A stretch of 64,000 nt of DNA from positions 1 to 64,000 of the forward strand of contig CALULY010000005.1 in the NCBI GenBank assembly GCA_944321635.1. Direction: 5' to 3'. Both the position numbers and the translations under genes were made by a program. Below the pieces are notes generated by a model, which saw only the letters and a program-made list of their open reading frames with translations, made no database searches and was not told the DNA's origin. The first letter of the stretch is position 1, and each line of letters begins with the position of its first letter. The stretch is from an uncultured Bacteroidaceae bacterium (GTDB taxonomy: Bacteria; Bacteroidota; Bacteroidia; Bacteroidales; Bacteroidaceae). Below are positions 26,496 to 35,320 of the stretch, in pieces.

Positions 26496-26524
26496 CACAG
26501 GCATCCCACGGTGGAATGCCTGTG
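26496..26524 (-). terminator. hairpin after the acid phosphatase gene
   Basis: CACAGGCAT (26496-26504) / ATGCCTGTG (26516-26524), 22 bases past the stop. An upstream duplicate GCACAGGCAT at 26479 can pair with the same right arm. No T-run follows, so termination is uncertain. Confidence 0.45.
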
Positions 26525-26545
26525 CCATATTCAAGTACGCAACTG

Positions 26546-27490
26546 TCACTTCGTCCTCTTGATGGTGTGGAGGACATTGCCGTCCTTGTCCATCATGTAG
26601 AGGTCAATCTCGTGCTTGTCAACGGTGATGAGCGAAAATCCCGTCGCGCTGCTGCAAAAGACTGTGCCGTCCGTCGGCTCGACATCGCGTGACAGCGAGC
26701 CGGAGGTGTTGACAACATAGTCGATGTCCGAACCCTCCTTGCGGATGTGCTGGAAGTTGTGGATGTGGCCGCAGAGGTAGAAATCGACATTGCCGTGCTT
26801 GCGGAGGATGGTGTCAAGCCTCTTTTGCAGGTCGGTGCGCTCTGACTCGCTCTTGTCGGTGTAAGCATAGATGGGATGATGCCCCACGACGAGCACCCAG
26901 TCCTCCTTTGCCACGGTCAGCACCGAGTCGACCCATGCCAACTGTGCCTCCATGTCTTGTGCGGCAGCATCTGGATATTTCTCCGTGTCCTTGCGGTACT
27001 TGTCCAGCAGCGGCGCGGTGTCCACCATGACAAGGCGGACGGTAGCCCCGTCTTCCTCCATCACTTTGGTGTAGTAGCGGGCGGGCATCTGCCACCTTGC
27101 GCTGACGTTGCTGTAATCGATGACCGCCTGCGTGTTGCCACGGTACTCATGGTTGCCGAGCACTGGATACCAAGGCAGCATGAGGTCGGGGTGGCTGTAT
27201 ATGAGTTCGTAATTGGTCATCCACAACGGATCATCCACGCTGCGGACTCCCTCGAAGTGGTGCACGTCGCCGGCGGCCACGACAAACTCGATGTCTATCG
27301 CCTCGGCCATGCGCCCCATGAGTTCGGCTATCGGCTTCTGGTCATAGTAGCCGTTGCGCCCGAGGTCGTTGGCGAGATAGAAGTTCAATGGTTTCTCCAA
27401 CTTGCGCCATGCCTCTGCGTTCTGGGCATTGACCGCCGAGGCGGCAAACAACGTGGCGATGATGACGAGCAGATTTCTGATTTTCAACAT
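26546..27490 (-). CDS. secreted purple acid phosphatase-like metallophosphoesterase
   Basis: The 314-residue product has a signal peptide (MLKIRNLLVIIATLFAASAVNAQ) and the calcineurin-like dimetal motifs of tartrate-resistant acid phosphatases: NDLGRNGYYDQ, GDVHHFEGV, GNHEYRGN, GHHPIYAY and GHIHNFQHI. Proteins of this type release phosphate from phosphomonoesters in the periplasm or outside. The start at 27490 is preferred to 27529 because it begins directly with the leader. It is the last gene of a likely operon with the beta-helix lipoprotein and TonB receptor upstream. Confidence 0.88.
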   Translation of the reverse strand: MLKIRNLLVIIATLFAASAVNAQNAEAWRKLEKPLNFYLANDLGRNGYYDQKPIAELMGRMAEAIDIEFVVAAGDVHHFEGVRSVDDPLWMTNYELIYSHPDLMLPWYPVLGNHEYRGNTQAVIDYSNVSARWQMPARYYTKVMEEDGATVRLVMVDTAPLLDKYRKDTEKYPDAAAQDMEAQLAWVDSVLTVAKEDWVLVVGHHPIYAYTDKSESERTDLQKRLDTILRKHGNVDFYLCGHIHNFQHIRKEGSDIDYVVNTSGSLSRDVEPTDGTVFCSSATGFSLITVDKHEIDLYMMDKDGNVLHTIKRTK

Positions 27491-27607
27491 TTGATTTCGG
27501 TTTTTAGTGTTGTTATTGTCTTGTTTCATTCAGCATCATGCCAGGCGACGGGCAAGGCACGCCTCCTGGCATTTGCATTTGTGTTTGTGTTGCCGAGGGC
27601 TGTCATG

Positions 27608-28972
27608 TCATTCGCCAAACGCGCCGTAGCGTGCCTCGACGGCGGGAGACTTGTATGTCTGGCCGTTGATCACGAGCCCACTGCTCTGGAAGTAAGGCAT
27701 CATGGCTGCGTCGCTGCCGCTGTAAGCCCCGCTCAGCACGGGCGAACCACTCTGCACGTGGAAGTCCCAAGCCTCATCAAACGCATAGCTTGTCAGGGGC
27801 ACTGCGTCGATGTCAAAGTTGACAAACAACGGGTCTTTGGAATCCGTGTCCGTGGCGATGACACTGTGGGCATCCACCACACCTTGATTGTAGTCCTCGT
27901 GCTGGTAGTTGTAGCCCTCCCATGCAAAGGCAACGCCAGATTCGTCCTCGAAAACGATGTCACTGCGCTGGCTTCCCGACGCGTAGTAGTTGTAATCGAT
28001 GACCGAGTTGCTGTCATATCCCTCCTCGGGGTTGTTAGGGATCGTGTAGCTCGGTGTCATAGCGCGGAATTTGCAGTTGACGATGAGGTTGTTGAACACA
28101 TTGGCCAGCACATTCTTCTCAACATAGATGCAACCGCCCTTCTCGCCATCGCGACGCCATCCGGCATTGATTATGGTGTTGTTGTAGGCCTGGACAAGGG
28201 CTTGCCCCCTGACCTCGCTTTGGCCGGAGCTTGAGAGCTTCAAACCGTTGGTGTTGGGGCTGAACATGACGTTTTGTGCCACATCGACCTTGCATCCAGC
28301 CTTGACATTGACCGCCTCTGCACCATCAAAGCCGTTGGCGTAGAATGTGTTGTTGGCGATGATGCCGTTGCCGCCCATCATATATATGCCGTCAGACCAA
28401 CCGTAACGCAAGACGGAATTAGTGATGACATAGCGTCCATCCTTGTTGTAAGTGGTGATTTGGGGATATGCATCATCGTCCGCCGTATAGATGCCTGCCG
28501 TGGCAGCCGGTGAACCGATGGTCACTCCTCCGCCGGTATATTCTATTATGGTGTGGTCGATGAGCATTTCTTCACAAGTCTCGGTTGCGACGATGCCGCC
28601 CCACATCCCCTTGAGTTGGTTTTCTTCGGTCCTCATGGACGGGTCGATTGAGAAGAGTACGGGCTTCTCCTCCGTGCCTTGGCAGATGAGATTGCCGTTG
28701 ACGGTGAACTCCACCGGGACGGCGTTTGCGCCTACGCCGTCGGTGCTTGCGATGATTTGCACGCCCTCTTCAATCACAAGCGTCGTTCCCTCGGGGACTG
28801 TGTAGTGGTTGGTCAGATTGACAACGGTGTCGGCCGGCCACACTACCACGCCTTCGGTAGGTTGCTGGTCTGGATTTTCAACGGGAGTAGTAGTCTCTTC
28901 GTCGTCACAAGCCGCCAAGAAGCCCATAGAAAGCATTGCGGCAGTAGCAAAAAGGAAATGTTTTGTTCTCAT
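27608..28972 (-). CDS. surface lipoprotein with right-handed beta-helix
   Basis: The 454-residue product has a lipoprotein leader ending in LSMGFLAAC, with the lipid cysteine at about residue 22 followed by DDEETT, which resembles the Bacteroidetes signal for export to the cell surface. The rest looks like a parallel beta-helix: repeated short strands such as GGGVTIGSPAAT, GRYVITNSVLRYGWSDGIYMMGGNGIIANNTFYANG and NVMFSPNTNGLKLS. Such folds bind or cut polysaccharides, but no catalytic set can be assigned. It lies 45 bases downstream of the TonB receptor gene and may be its partner lipoprotein although it is not SusD-like. Confidence 0.8.
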   Translation of the reverse strand: MRTKHFLFATAAMLSMGFLAACDDEETTTPVENPDQQPTEGVVVWPADTVVNLTNHYTVPEGTTLVIEEGVQIIASTDGVGANAVPVEFTVNGNLICQGTEEKPVLFSIDPSMRTEENQLKGMWGGIVATETCEEMLIDHTIIEYTGGGVTIGSPAATAGIYTADDDAYPQITTYNKDGRYVITNSVLRYGWSDGIYMMGGNGIIANNTFYANGFDGAEAVNVKAGCKVDVAQNVMFSPNTNGLKLSSSGQSEVRGQALVQAYNNTIINAGWRRDGEKGGCIYVEKNVLANVFNNLIVNCKFRAMTPSYTIPNNPEEGYDSNSVIDYNYYASGSQRSDIVFEDESGVAFAWEGYNYQHEDYNQGVVDAHSVIATDTDSKDPLFVNFDIDAVPLTSYAFDEAWDFHVQSGSPVLSGAYSGSDAAMMPYFQSSGLVINGQTYKSPAVEARYGAFGE

Positions 28973-29017
28973 AATGCAAAAATGATTGTTTGTATTGTCT
29001 TATTCAATGCTGTAATG

Positions 29018-31693
29018 TCATTTACGTGAAGCGAGTTTGTACCTGAACCCCACCATGAACGATTGTCCGTGCCACTCCTTACGCTCGATGACGTTGCCCT
29101 TTACCCTCTCGTATGGAACATCGTCGGTGAACGAGCTTTTGTGCACATAGCGCAGCAACGGCATATCAAGCAGGTTGGAGGCTTTGGCGAAGATGCTCAC
29201 GCCTTTCTTGAATGATTTCTCTATCGACGCATCGAGTTGCGCATAGCCATCCTCCCAGATGTCGTTGTCGAGCCAGTGCGAAATCTCGCTCAGACGCTTG
29301 CCAGTGTAGCTCCCGGATATTTGCGCCTCAAGTCCGTGCTTGACGCTTTTGAACAAAAGAGTGAGATTGACCACATGGGCGGCCTGACCGTAGAGCGGGC
29401 GAGACTGCTTGACGGGACGGACCTCGGAGCCGTCCATTATCCGTTTGTCGGCTGTTATCTTGGAATGTGTATAGGTGTAGTTGGCCTTAACTCCAAACCA
29501 ATTGAAATACTTCATCACATCAACCTCGACTCCCATGTTGCGTGCCGTCCCGAGATTGGCGGGCTGGAAGCATACGGCCTGCCCGACCTGGACGAGCGAA
29601 TACTCTATCGGGTTCTCCAACTTCTTGTAGAACAGGCCTACCATGAACTGTTCGGACGACGAGGGGAAATACTCATATCGCAAGTCAACGTTGTCCGCTA
29701 CCGTGTGCTTCAGATCAGGGTTTCCCATTTCCGGGTAGTCCTCGTTGAGGATGCTGTAAGGCACTATCTCAAAGAAGCTGGGGCGGTTGATGGAACGCCC
29801 GTAGGACAGGCGCAGATTGGCGTTTTCATGCACGTTCAGCTTGGCATGGAAGCTCGGCAGCACGTCGGTGTACTTCTGCCTGCCCTCGGGCTTGGCATCT
29901 CCGACGACGTACTTGAGTTTGTAGCCTTGGTTGGTATGCTCGACACGCACCCCGGCGATCAGTTCCCAGCGCGGGGTGGAATACTTGACCATGCCGTAAG
30001 CCGCACCGATTTGTTCTGTAGCATCATAGTTCAACGGGTCTCCAATGTTGCCTGTGGGACGCTTGGTGTCAAATCTGATTTGGTCATAGTTTGTCCAATC
30101 TTCCCCGTAAATCTGCGGGTCGGCAGTGCCTGTCGCCGAGTTGAACCAATACTCGTTGTAGAAGCTGTCCCTCTTTTTGTCACGGAACATACCACCCACC
30201 GAGAAGTCGAAAAAGGTCTTGTCAGCCAATGTCAGTTTGTAGTCCAGATCGACATAGCCAGCCTTGTCACGGTCGGAATTATGCTCCCACCGCCTCCTCG
30301 CCGCGTCGGTTGATGCGACATGGTTGCCGAGGATGTATATCTCGGTGTTGTCCGGGGTCTCGCTGTAAGCCTTTGACAACGCTGCCGACCAACTCAGTCT
30401 CAACTGCCCTTGGTCAAGGAATGCGTGTTCCCCCTTGAGCGTGGTGTTGACGATGTATTGCCTGTTCCACTTCATGCGGACACTGCCTTCCTGCTCGTCT
30501 GCGCCGTCGCGGACTTCCGCCTCCCTCATGTCCATGTAGCCGTTGTACCACGTCAGTTTGTGGCGCGCGTTGATGTTGTAGTCAAACTTGGCATGAGCCC
30601 CGATGCGCGTCTGTTGTGACGAATAGTCGCGATGGTCGATGCCGTGATGTGAGCTGCCTGGCTGGTAAGACAAGTCGCTCTCCTTGCCACGGTAGGTGTT
30701 CAGGAAGCTGCCGGCCAGCATCACGCCCAACTTTCCACCGAAGAAACGGTCGCCGTAGGACGCCCCGGCGATGATGTCAGGCATCGGTTTTGCCCAGCGC
30801 ATCCTCATGTGTCCGTTGGTGAAGTCGTCCATCGTCACCCTGTTGACCTTGGGTTCGGGCATGGCCTCGTAGGGGGATTGCTCCATTATCTCTCCCTTCT
30901 GAAATGACTGGAAGTCCCGTCCGAAGTACATCGCGTTGTAACCCGTCGAGACGTTGAACGTCAGTTGTCTTTCCAACGGTGCATCCTTCATCACCAAGTT
31001 GACGGCACCGCCGATGCCGTCGCCCTCCATGTCGGCTGTGAGCGACTTGGTCACTTCGAGGCGGTCGAGCATCTCGCTTGGGAATATGTCAAGCGGCACA
31101 AAGCGGTTCTTGTTGTCCGGGCTGGGGATTTTTATCCCGTTGACGAGGGTGTAGTTGTAGCGTTTGTCCATGCCTCGCAGGATGGCATATTGCCCCTCTC
31201 CGCTGGCGTTGCGCTCGACCGTCACGCCGCTCATGCGCTGGATGACATTGGCCACGGTAATGTCAGGCGACAACTCCATGGCTTTTGCGCTCATGACATT
31301 GACCACGTTCATCGCATTGCGTTCAATGCCTCGTGCCCCGGCCTCAGTCCTTCCGGGGTTTGAGGCGGTGACAGTCACGCCGTCAAGCAGCACCTCATTG
31401 GTGCTGAGGTGTATCTCAATCTCGTCATGCGCGTCGTCAACCTCGATCTCATAGTCCTTGTAGCCGAGGTACGAGCAGACCAATGTGTACTTCGGGCGGC
31501 TGACCGACAACTGGAAACTGCCGTCCAGACCCGTCATCGTCCCATGCTCGGGCTCCTCCTTTACGGTGATCGAGGCACCGATGATCTCCTCACCCGTCTT
31601 GGCGTCCCTGACCTTGCCCTTGATGTCCAATGCGCTGGCGACGCTTGCAGTGGCGGCAAAAAGGAGGAGAAACAACAACTTTAGCATCTTCAT
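29018..31693 (-). CDS. TonB-dependent outer-membrane receptor
   Basis: The 891-residue product has a signal peptide, an N-terminal carboxypeptidase-regulatory-like domain (IKGKVRDAKTGEEIIGASITVKEEPEHGTMTGLDGSFQL, about residues 24-62), a plug with SPDITVANVIQRMSGVTVERNASGEGQYAILRGMDKRYNYTLVNG (about 140-190), and a 22-strand barrel ending in an aromatic-basic strand (SFMVGFRYKLASRK). The layout matches TonB-dependent receptors of the TIGR01782 or CirA-like type rather than SusC, and no SusD follows. With a secreted phosphatase and a beta-helix lipoprotein in the same operon, uptake of a phosphorylated or phosphate-linked nutrient is a reasonable inference. Confidence 0.92.
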   Translation of the reverse strand: MKMLKLLFLLLFAATASVASALDIKGKVRDAKTGEEIIGASITVKEEPEHGTMTGLDGSFQLSVSRPKYTLVCSYLGYKDYEIEVDDAHDEIEIHLSTNEVLLDGVTVTASNPGRTEAGARGIERNAMNVVNVMSAKAMELSPDITVANVIQRMSGVTVERNASGEGQYAILRGMDKRYNYTLVNGIKIPSPDNKNRFVPLDIFPSEMLDRLEVTKSLTADMEGDGIGGAVNLVMKDAPLERQLTFNVSTGYNAMYFGRDFQSFQKGEIMEQSPYEAMPEPKVNRVTMDDFTNGHMRMRWAKPMPDIIAGASYGDRFFGGKLGVMLAGSFLNTYRGKESDLSYQPGSSHHGIDHRDYSSQQTRIGAHAKFDYNINARHKLTWYNGYMDMREAEVRDGADEQEGSVRMKWNRQYIVNTTLKGEHAFLDQGQLRLSWSAALSKAYSETPDNTEIYILGNHVASTDAARRRWEHNSDRDKAGYVDLDYKLTLADKTFFDFSVGGMFRDKKRDSFYNEYWFNSATGTADPQIYGEDWTNYDQIRFDTKRPTGNIGDPLNYDATEQIGAAYGMVKYSTPRWELIAGVRVEHTNQGYKLKYVVGDAKPEGRQKYTDVLPSFHAKLNVHENANLRLSYGRSINRPSFFEIVPYSILNEDYPEMGNPDLKHTVADNVDLRYEYFPSSSEQFMVGLFYKKLENPIEYSLVQVGQAVCFQPANLGTARNMGVEVDVMKYFNWFGVKANYTYTHSKITADKRIMDGSEVRPVKQSRPLYGQAAHVVNLTLLFKSVKHGLEAQISGSYTGKRLSEISHWLDNDIWEDGYAQLDASIEKSFKKGVSIFAKASNLLDMPLLRYVHKSSFTDDVPYERVKGNVIERKEWHGQSFMVGFRYKLASRK

Positions 31694-31715
31694 TTCTTCT
31701 TTTCTGATTTCGGCG

Positions 31716-31723
31716 CAAAAGTA
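31716..31723 (-). promoter_or_regulatory. -7 promoter element of the TonB-receptor operon
   Basis: The minus strand reads TACTTTTG (TAnnTTTG), 22 bases before the ATG. No TTG lies at the usual distance, which is what one expects of an activator-dependent promoter. Confidence 0.55.
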
Positions 31724-31753
31724 TCCTGGCCACCTTTCAAGGATAATGCAAGG

Positions 31754-31794
31754 TTGTTACGAAATGCATTCAATGTGGCAACAATGCTGTAACA
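31754..31794 (-). promoter_or_regulatory. possible activator site (PHO-box-like direct repeats)
   Basis: On the minus strand TGTTACA (31788-31794) is followed 11 bases later by TGTTGCC (31777-31783), and a further GTAACAAC lies at about 31753-31760. Seven-base direct repeats with an 11-bp step resemble PHO boxes in layout. The Bacteroidetes PHO consensus is not something I can confirm here. Confidence 0.3.
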
Positions 31795-31950
31795 TCGAGC
31801 AACGCACGCCACGCCACCCGTGGATGAGACCAGGCACAGGCAGGCGGCGACAAGACACAGGCATGGGCAATGCCACACCTCTTATTATATATAGGACATC
31901 GCACGGCAGTCAGGCCCAAACCACCAGCATGGGATGAAAAGTCTGTCTCC

Positions 31951-32034
31951 AACCTAAATCTATATGTTTTCAGGTTAAGTTTACATAAACTTAGTTTGCA
32001 AATATATGTTTTAAGGCTAAAAACAAACTTTTCG
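31951..32034. repeat. array of four 21-bp units, separate family
   Basis: Units start at 31951, 31972, 31993 and 32014. They share the pattern AGGTTAAGTTTACATAAACT / AGTTTGCAAATATATGTTT with alternating orientation, and contain the palindrome AAGTTTACATAAACTT. The sequence differs from the three large elements but the period is the same. Confidence 0.6.
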
Positions 32035-32096
32035 CGCAGCCATCCACAGTTTTCGTCCAGACGTGCGCCGGATTTAATCTTAGTTAGCATCTTTTG

Positions 32097-32126
32097 TTGC
32101 AAATTAAAATTTACTTGCTACATTTG
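32097..32126 (+). promoter_or_regulatory. strong Bacteroidetes-type promoter
   Basis: TTG at 32097-32099, exactly 19 bases, then TACATTTG at 32119-32126: a full -33/-7 match. There is no large gene directly behind it; the next coding start is at 32765. Confidence 0.65.
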
Positions 32127-32132
32127 CCGCCG

Positions 32133-32533
32133 ATGCCATGCCGCATGGTGGGTCATCGGGCATAAGTCCCGGACCATACGGGCAGCAAGGCATCGACGCT
32201 CCATCGACCACGCCGCAGCCTGCCACAGGCGGATGGGGGGGGGAAACGGAGCACGACATAATTTGAAAGGCGTTTACTTGACGCCCTGTTCTTGACGCAT
32301 AGGAATCTAGCAAATTACCAAATTGTAGTCATGGACAAGGCAACGGTAGGTGCCACGGGTATGATTGTTGACAGCCTGAAGTGCGTCCAATTGGCAAATT
32401 ACTGACAATGGATGCGGAATGGTTGGCTGATGTCATATCGGCGTGGGGTCTAACGTTGCTCGTTCAACTACAATGGGCAATGCTAGAGCCTCTATGCGTG
32501 GGACGAGTGACAAGGCAGTACCCACGCTTTTTT
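32133..32533 (+). ncRNA. candidate non-coding transcript of about 400 bases
   Basis: The stretch lies between the promoter at 32097-32126 and a textbook terminator at 32496-32533. It is not recognisable as tmRNA (no tRNA-like ends), RNase P RNA or SRP RNA (none of their conserved motifs found). A 24-codon frame starts at ATG 32331 (MDKATVGATGMIVDSLKCVQ...) and stops at 32405; it may be chance. It could also be a long leader with a terminator that controls the 32765 operon. Confidence 0.4.
32496..32533 (+). terminator. terminator of the candidate RNA
   Basis: GCGTGGG (32496-32502) / CCCACGC (32521-32527), with an 18-base loop, followed by six T. Confidence 0.75.
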
Positions 32534-32764
32534 ATGTCGTTGCGCAAACATTCAAGAGAAGACACATCCTGCCACCCGGGTACTGGGCAGAGGCTTTGAC
32601 CGATGCAATGGACACACCATCGTACGCCCGGTGGCCGTCGGCCGCACACTCGCGGCTGGCAGACCCGCCAGACAAGACCGCAAGACCAGGACTGCCGCCC
32701 TCATGGCGGCGGTCAAGGGCATAACACTCCAAACTTTTTTATTCACCTTTTAAAATCAAAAGTC

Positions 32765-33400
32765 ATGAAACAATTCAAAGTTTTAGCAATCTGTGTTGCC
32801 GCAACCTGCATCCTCAGCGCGTGCGGCGGGTCAAAAAATGCGACCACATCTGGAGGTTCGACAAGAGGTGCGGCATCCTCGGCGTGGGGCACTGAAATCG
32901 AGTTGAATGATTGTCAACTCCTGGCAGAGGAAAGCCCGGCGACAAGGGCGTATGGCGAAGGGACAGCATCCAAATTTTCCGCAGCCAAAGCGTACGCCGA
33001 AGGTCAAGCAAGGGCTGCTCTTGCGCGTGCCGTCAGTTCCTACATAACCACTGCCACCGAGGAATCAGGCTTGTATTGGGGAAAATACGCCGGGACTACG
33101 GAAGAGGGAAACTCTGTTACTGACGAAGGCTACAAAGGCAACGAGACAACCTTGCAAATAGCAGAAGAGGTCGTGGAAAATGCCGTAGTGATAAAGACAA
33201 ACCAATATGTTCAACCTAACCGCCAGTACCATGTCTTCGTCTGCATCGAATATCAAGGTTCGCCGACACAAATGGCAGAAAAGATAACAAAGGAGGTTGA
33301 ACAACTCGTTCCCGACGATGAAAGGATCAAGATGGAATACCAATTCCAGAAGTTCCAGGAGAAGATAAACGAGGAACTCAGCAGGAGAAGCCAGAAATAA
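32765..33400 (+). CDS. LPP20-like lipoprotein
   Basis: The 211-residue product has a lipoprotein leader (MKQFKVLAICVAATCILSAC, lipid cysteine at residue 20) followed by GGSKNATT, which lacks acidic residues, so it is probably kept on the periplasmic side. The body is alpha/beta with KAYAEGQARAALARAVSSYI, VVENAVVIKTNQYVQPNRQYHVFVCIEYQ and a charged helical end, the pattern of LPP20/FlgO-type lipoproteins. The true start is the ATG at 32765 right before the leader. It is the first gene of a five-gene plus-strand cassette and lies 9 bases from the next gene. Confidence 0.8.
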   Translation: MKQFKVLAICVAATCILSACGGSKNATTSGGSTRGAASSAWGTEIELNDCQLLAEESPATRAYGEGTASKFSAAKAYAEGQARAALARAVSSYITTATEESGLYWGKYAGTTEEGNSVTDEGYKGNETTLQIAEEVVENAVVIKTNQYVQPNRQYHVFVCIEYQGSPTQMAEKITKEVEQLVPDDERIKMEYQFQKFQEKINEELSRRSQK

Positions 33401-33409
33401 GCGCAAGCG

Positions 33410-35305
33410 ATGAAACACATCAAACTGTTTCTGGCATTGACAGTCTGCTTCTGGGCGTGCATGACACACGCCCAGACAGACATCGATGCCGTGAAGTCCG
33501 ACCCGGCCTACTGGAGTGCCGAGGGACAAGGCGTTACTATCGAGGAGGCCGAGCAGGATGCTCTGGGACAAATAATCAGACAAATACAAGTCGTCGTCTC
33601 ATCCAACACGTCAATGAGTGACAGCAGCGGGCAAAACACTGACGGCACGGAATACTCAAGTTACGCCCAATCGACGAGTACCAATGTGAATGCGTTCAAC
33701 ACCTTGCAAAATGTGGAAAAACGTGTGCTTAGCCCTGAGCCAAAGGCCAAGGTGTTCATGTGGGTGGCCAAGGATGAAGTCAAGAAGATGTATGAACAGC
33801 GTATGCAAAAAGTCAAAGACTACGTTGAGACTGGCAGGAAGGCCGAACAGAGATTGCAGATTGACGACGCGTTGCGCAACTACTACTGGGCATTGATGCT
33901 CTCAATGACGACTGATCCAGTGTACATAGAAATCAACGGCGAGAAGAACAATTGCCAGACATTCCTCCCGCTGAAAATCAAATCGGTAATCGCCAACATC
34001 AAAGCCAAGTTGGAGGATTGCACCTACGAGGCCAACCGCTACTACGCCAGGATGCGTTTCACCTACTGCGGGAATGATGTGGCAAGCCTGCAACTACACT
34101 TCTTTGACGGGCAGTCATTCATCGGCCCGCTGGCTGTCAAGGACGGCATCGGCGAACTCGACCTCGTGTCGCTGCCGGCGGACGGGAAGTTGCAATTGAA
34201 TTATGAGTACCGTTTCAGCGAGGAGGCCGGCCATCTCGACAAGGAACTCGAAGCCGCATTCGCAAACATCAAAGCCCCGTTGATAGAAAATTCGCTTGTC
34301 GAAGTCCCGGTAAACATAGATGCCAAGAAAAACACCATGGAGGCGAAGAAGAAATACCGCGACGGAGTGTCAGCTGCCATGACAGATGAGATAGAGGAGA
34401 TTGCAACCGAACCCATCACCCACCGCAAACGCCTGGTCCTTGAGACAGTCGATGACGACAGCCTCGTGGCAATCTTGCACAAAGTGGAGGATGCCATCAG
34501 GCGCGGCAAGGCGGAGGATGCCTACGGAAGTTTCACCCCGGACGGCTACAAGCTCTTTGCCACGTTGATGGAAGAGACAGGGAAAGTGTCGCTCATCGGC
34601 AAGGAGCAGCACTATGAGTTCGTCCGCAACGCCAACCAAGTGCTTGCACGTTTCTGCAAGATCAAGATAAAGTTCAGCGACGGCCGCTCGTTCACAGAGG
34701 ACTTGGTGTTCCGTTTCAACGCGACGGACAAACGGATCGAGTCGATAGCATTCGCCCTGACACGCAAGGCCGAGGACGATATCTTCAATGCAGCGTCACA
34801 ATGGACCGAAGTCTCGCGGTTCACCATCCTGCAATTCATGGAGGACTACCAGACGGCCTACGCGCTGAAGAGGCTGGACTACCTGAAACAAATCTTCTCG
34901 GACAACGCCATCATCATCACAGGCACGATGCTCAAGACGGCGACAAAGGCACAAGTCGAGGGGATGCCCATCTACTTTGACGATGACCAAGTGAGCTACA
35001 CGAGGTTGTCAAAGCAGCAATTCATCGACAGGTTGCAACGGCAATTTGACAGCAGGGAGTACACACACCTCACATTTGAGGACAACGAGACCAAAGTGAT
35101 CAATGCCCCGAGGCTGCCCAAGGGGACTGCATTCGCGATACAGATAAACCAGATATACAATTCACCAGTCTACTCCGACCAAGGCTACCTGACATTGGTG
35201 CTTGACGCGTCGAGGGAACTGCCCATCATCCACGTCCGTCTGTGGCAACCAGAGAAAGCAGACCTGATGACGCTGGATGAATTCATGAGCAACTTTGAAT
35301 TCTAA
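33410..35305 (+). CDS. secreted LPP20-domain protein of unknown function
   Basis: The 631-residue product has a signal peptide (MKHIKLFLALTVCFWACMTHAQ) and an LPP20-like N-terminal domain at about 24-150 (YWSAEGQGVTIEEAEQDALGQIIRQIQV ... KAKVFMWVAKDEVKKMYEQR). A helical linker, a carboxypeptidase- or DUF4384-like beta region (LPLKIKSVIANIKAKLEDCTYEANRYYARMRFTYCGND) and a C-terminal part with two SnoaL/NTF2-like stretches (FSDGRSFTEDLVFRFNATDKRIESIAFAL; DYLKQIFSDNAIIITGTMLK) follow. No catalytic motif is evident. It sits 15 bases before the PEGA/barrel gene. Confidence 0.75.
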   Translation: MKHIKLFLALTVCFWACMTHAQTDIDAVKSDPAYWSAEGQGVTIEEAEQDALGQIIRQIQVVVSSNTSMSDSSGQNTDGTEYSSYAQSTSTNVNAFNTLQNVEKRVLSPEPKAKVFMWVAKDEVKKMYEQRMQKVKDYVETGRKAEQRLQIDDALRNYYWALMLSMTTDPVYIEINGEKNNCQTFLPLKIKSVIANIKAKLEDCTYEANRYYARMRFTYCGNDVASLQLHFFDGQSFIGPLAVKDGIGELDLVSLPADGKLQLNYEYRFSEEAGHLDKELEAAFANIKAPLIENSLVEVPVNIDAKKNTMEAKKKYRDGVSAAMTDEIEEIATEPITHRKRLVLETVDDDSLVAILHKVEDAIRRGKAEDAYGSFTPDGYKLFATLMEETGKVSLIGKEQHYEFVRNANQVLARFCKIKIKFSDGRSFTEDLVFRFNATDKRIESIAFALTRKAEDDIFNAASQWTEVSRFTILQFMEDYQTAYALKRLDYLKQIFSDNAIIITGTMLKTATKAQVEGMPIYFDDDQVSYTRLSKQQFIDRLQRQFDSREYTHLTFEDNETKVINAPRLPKGTAFAIQINQIYNSPVYSDQGYLTLVLDASRELPIIHVRLWQPEKADLMTLDEFMSNFEF

Positions 35306-35320
35306 AAACAGACAATTAAC

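Noticed and set aside
32133-32533. tmRNA, RNase P RNA or SRP RNA
   Set aside because: The length would suit the first two, but tRNA-like ends, the RNase P conserved regions and the SRP tetraloop motif were not found.
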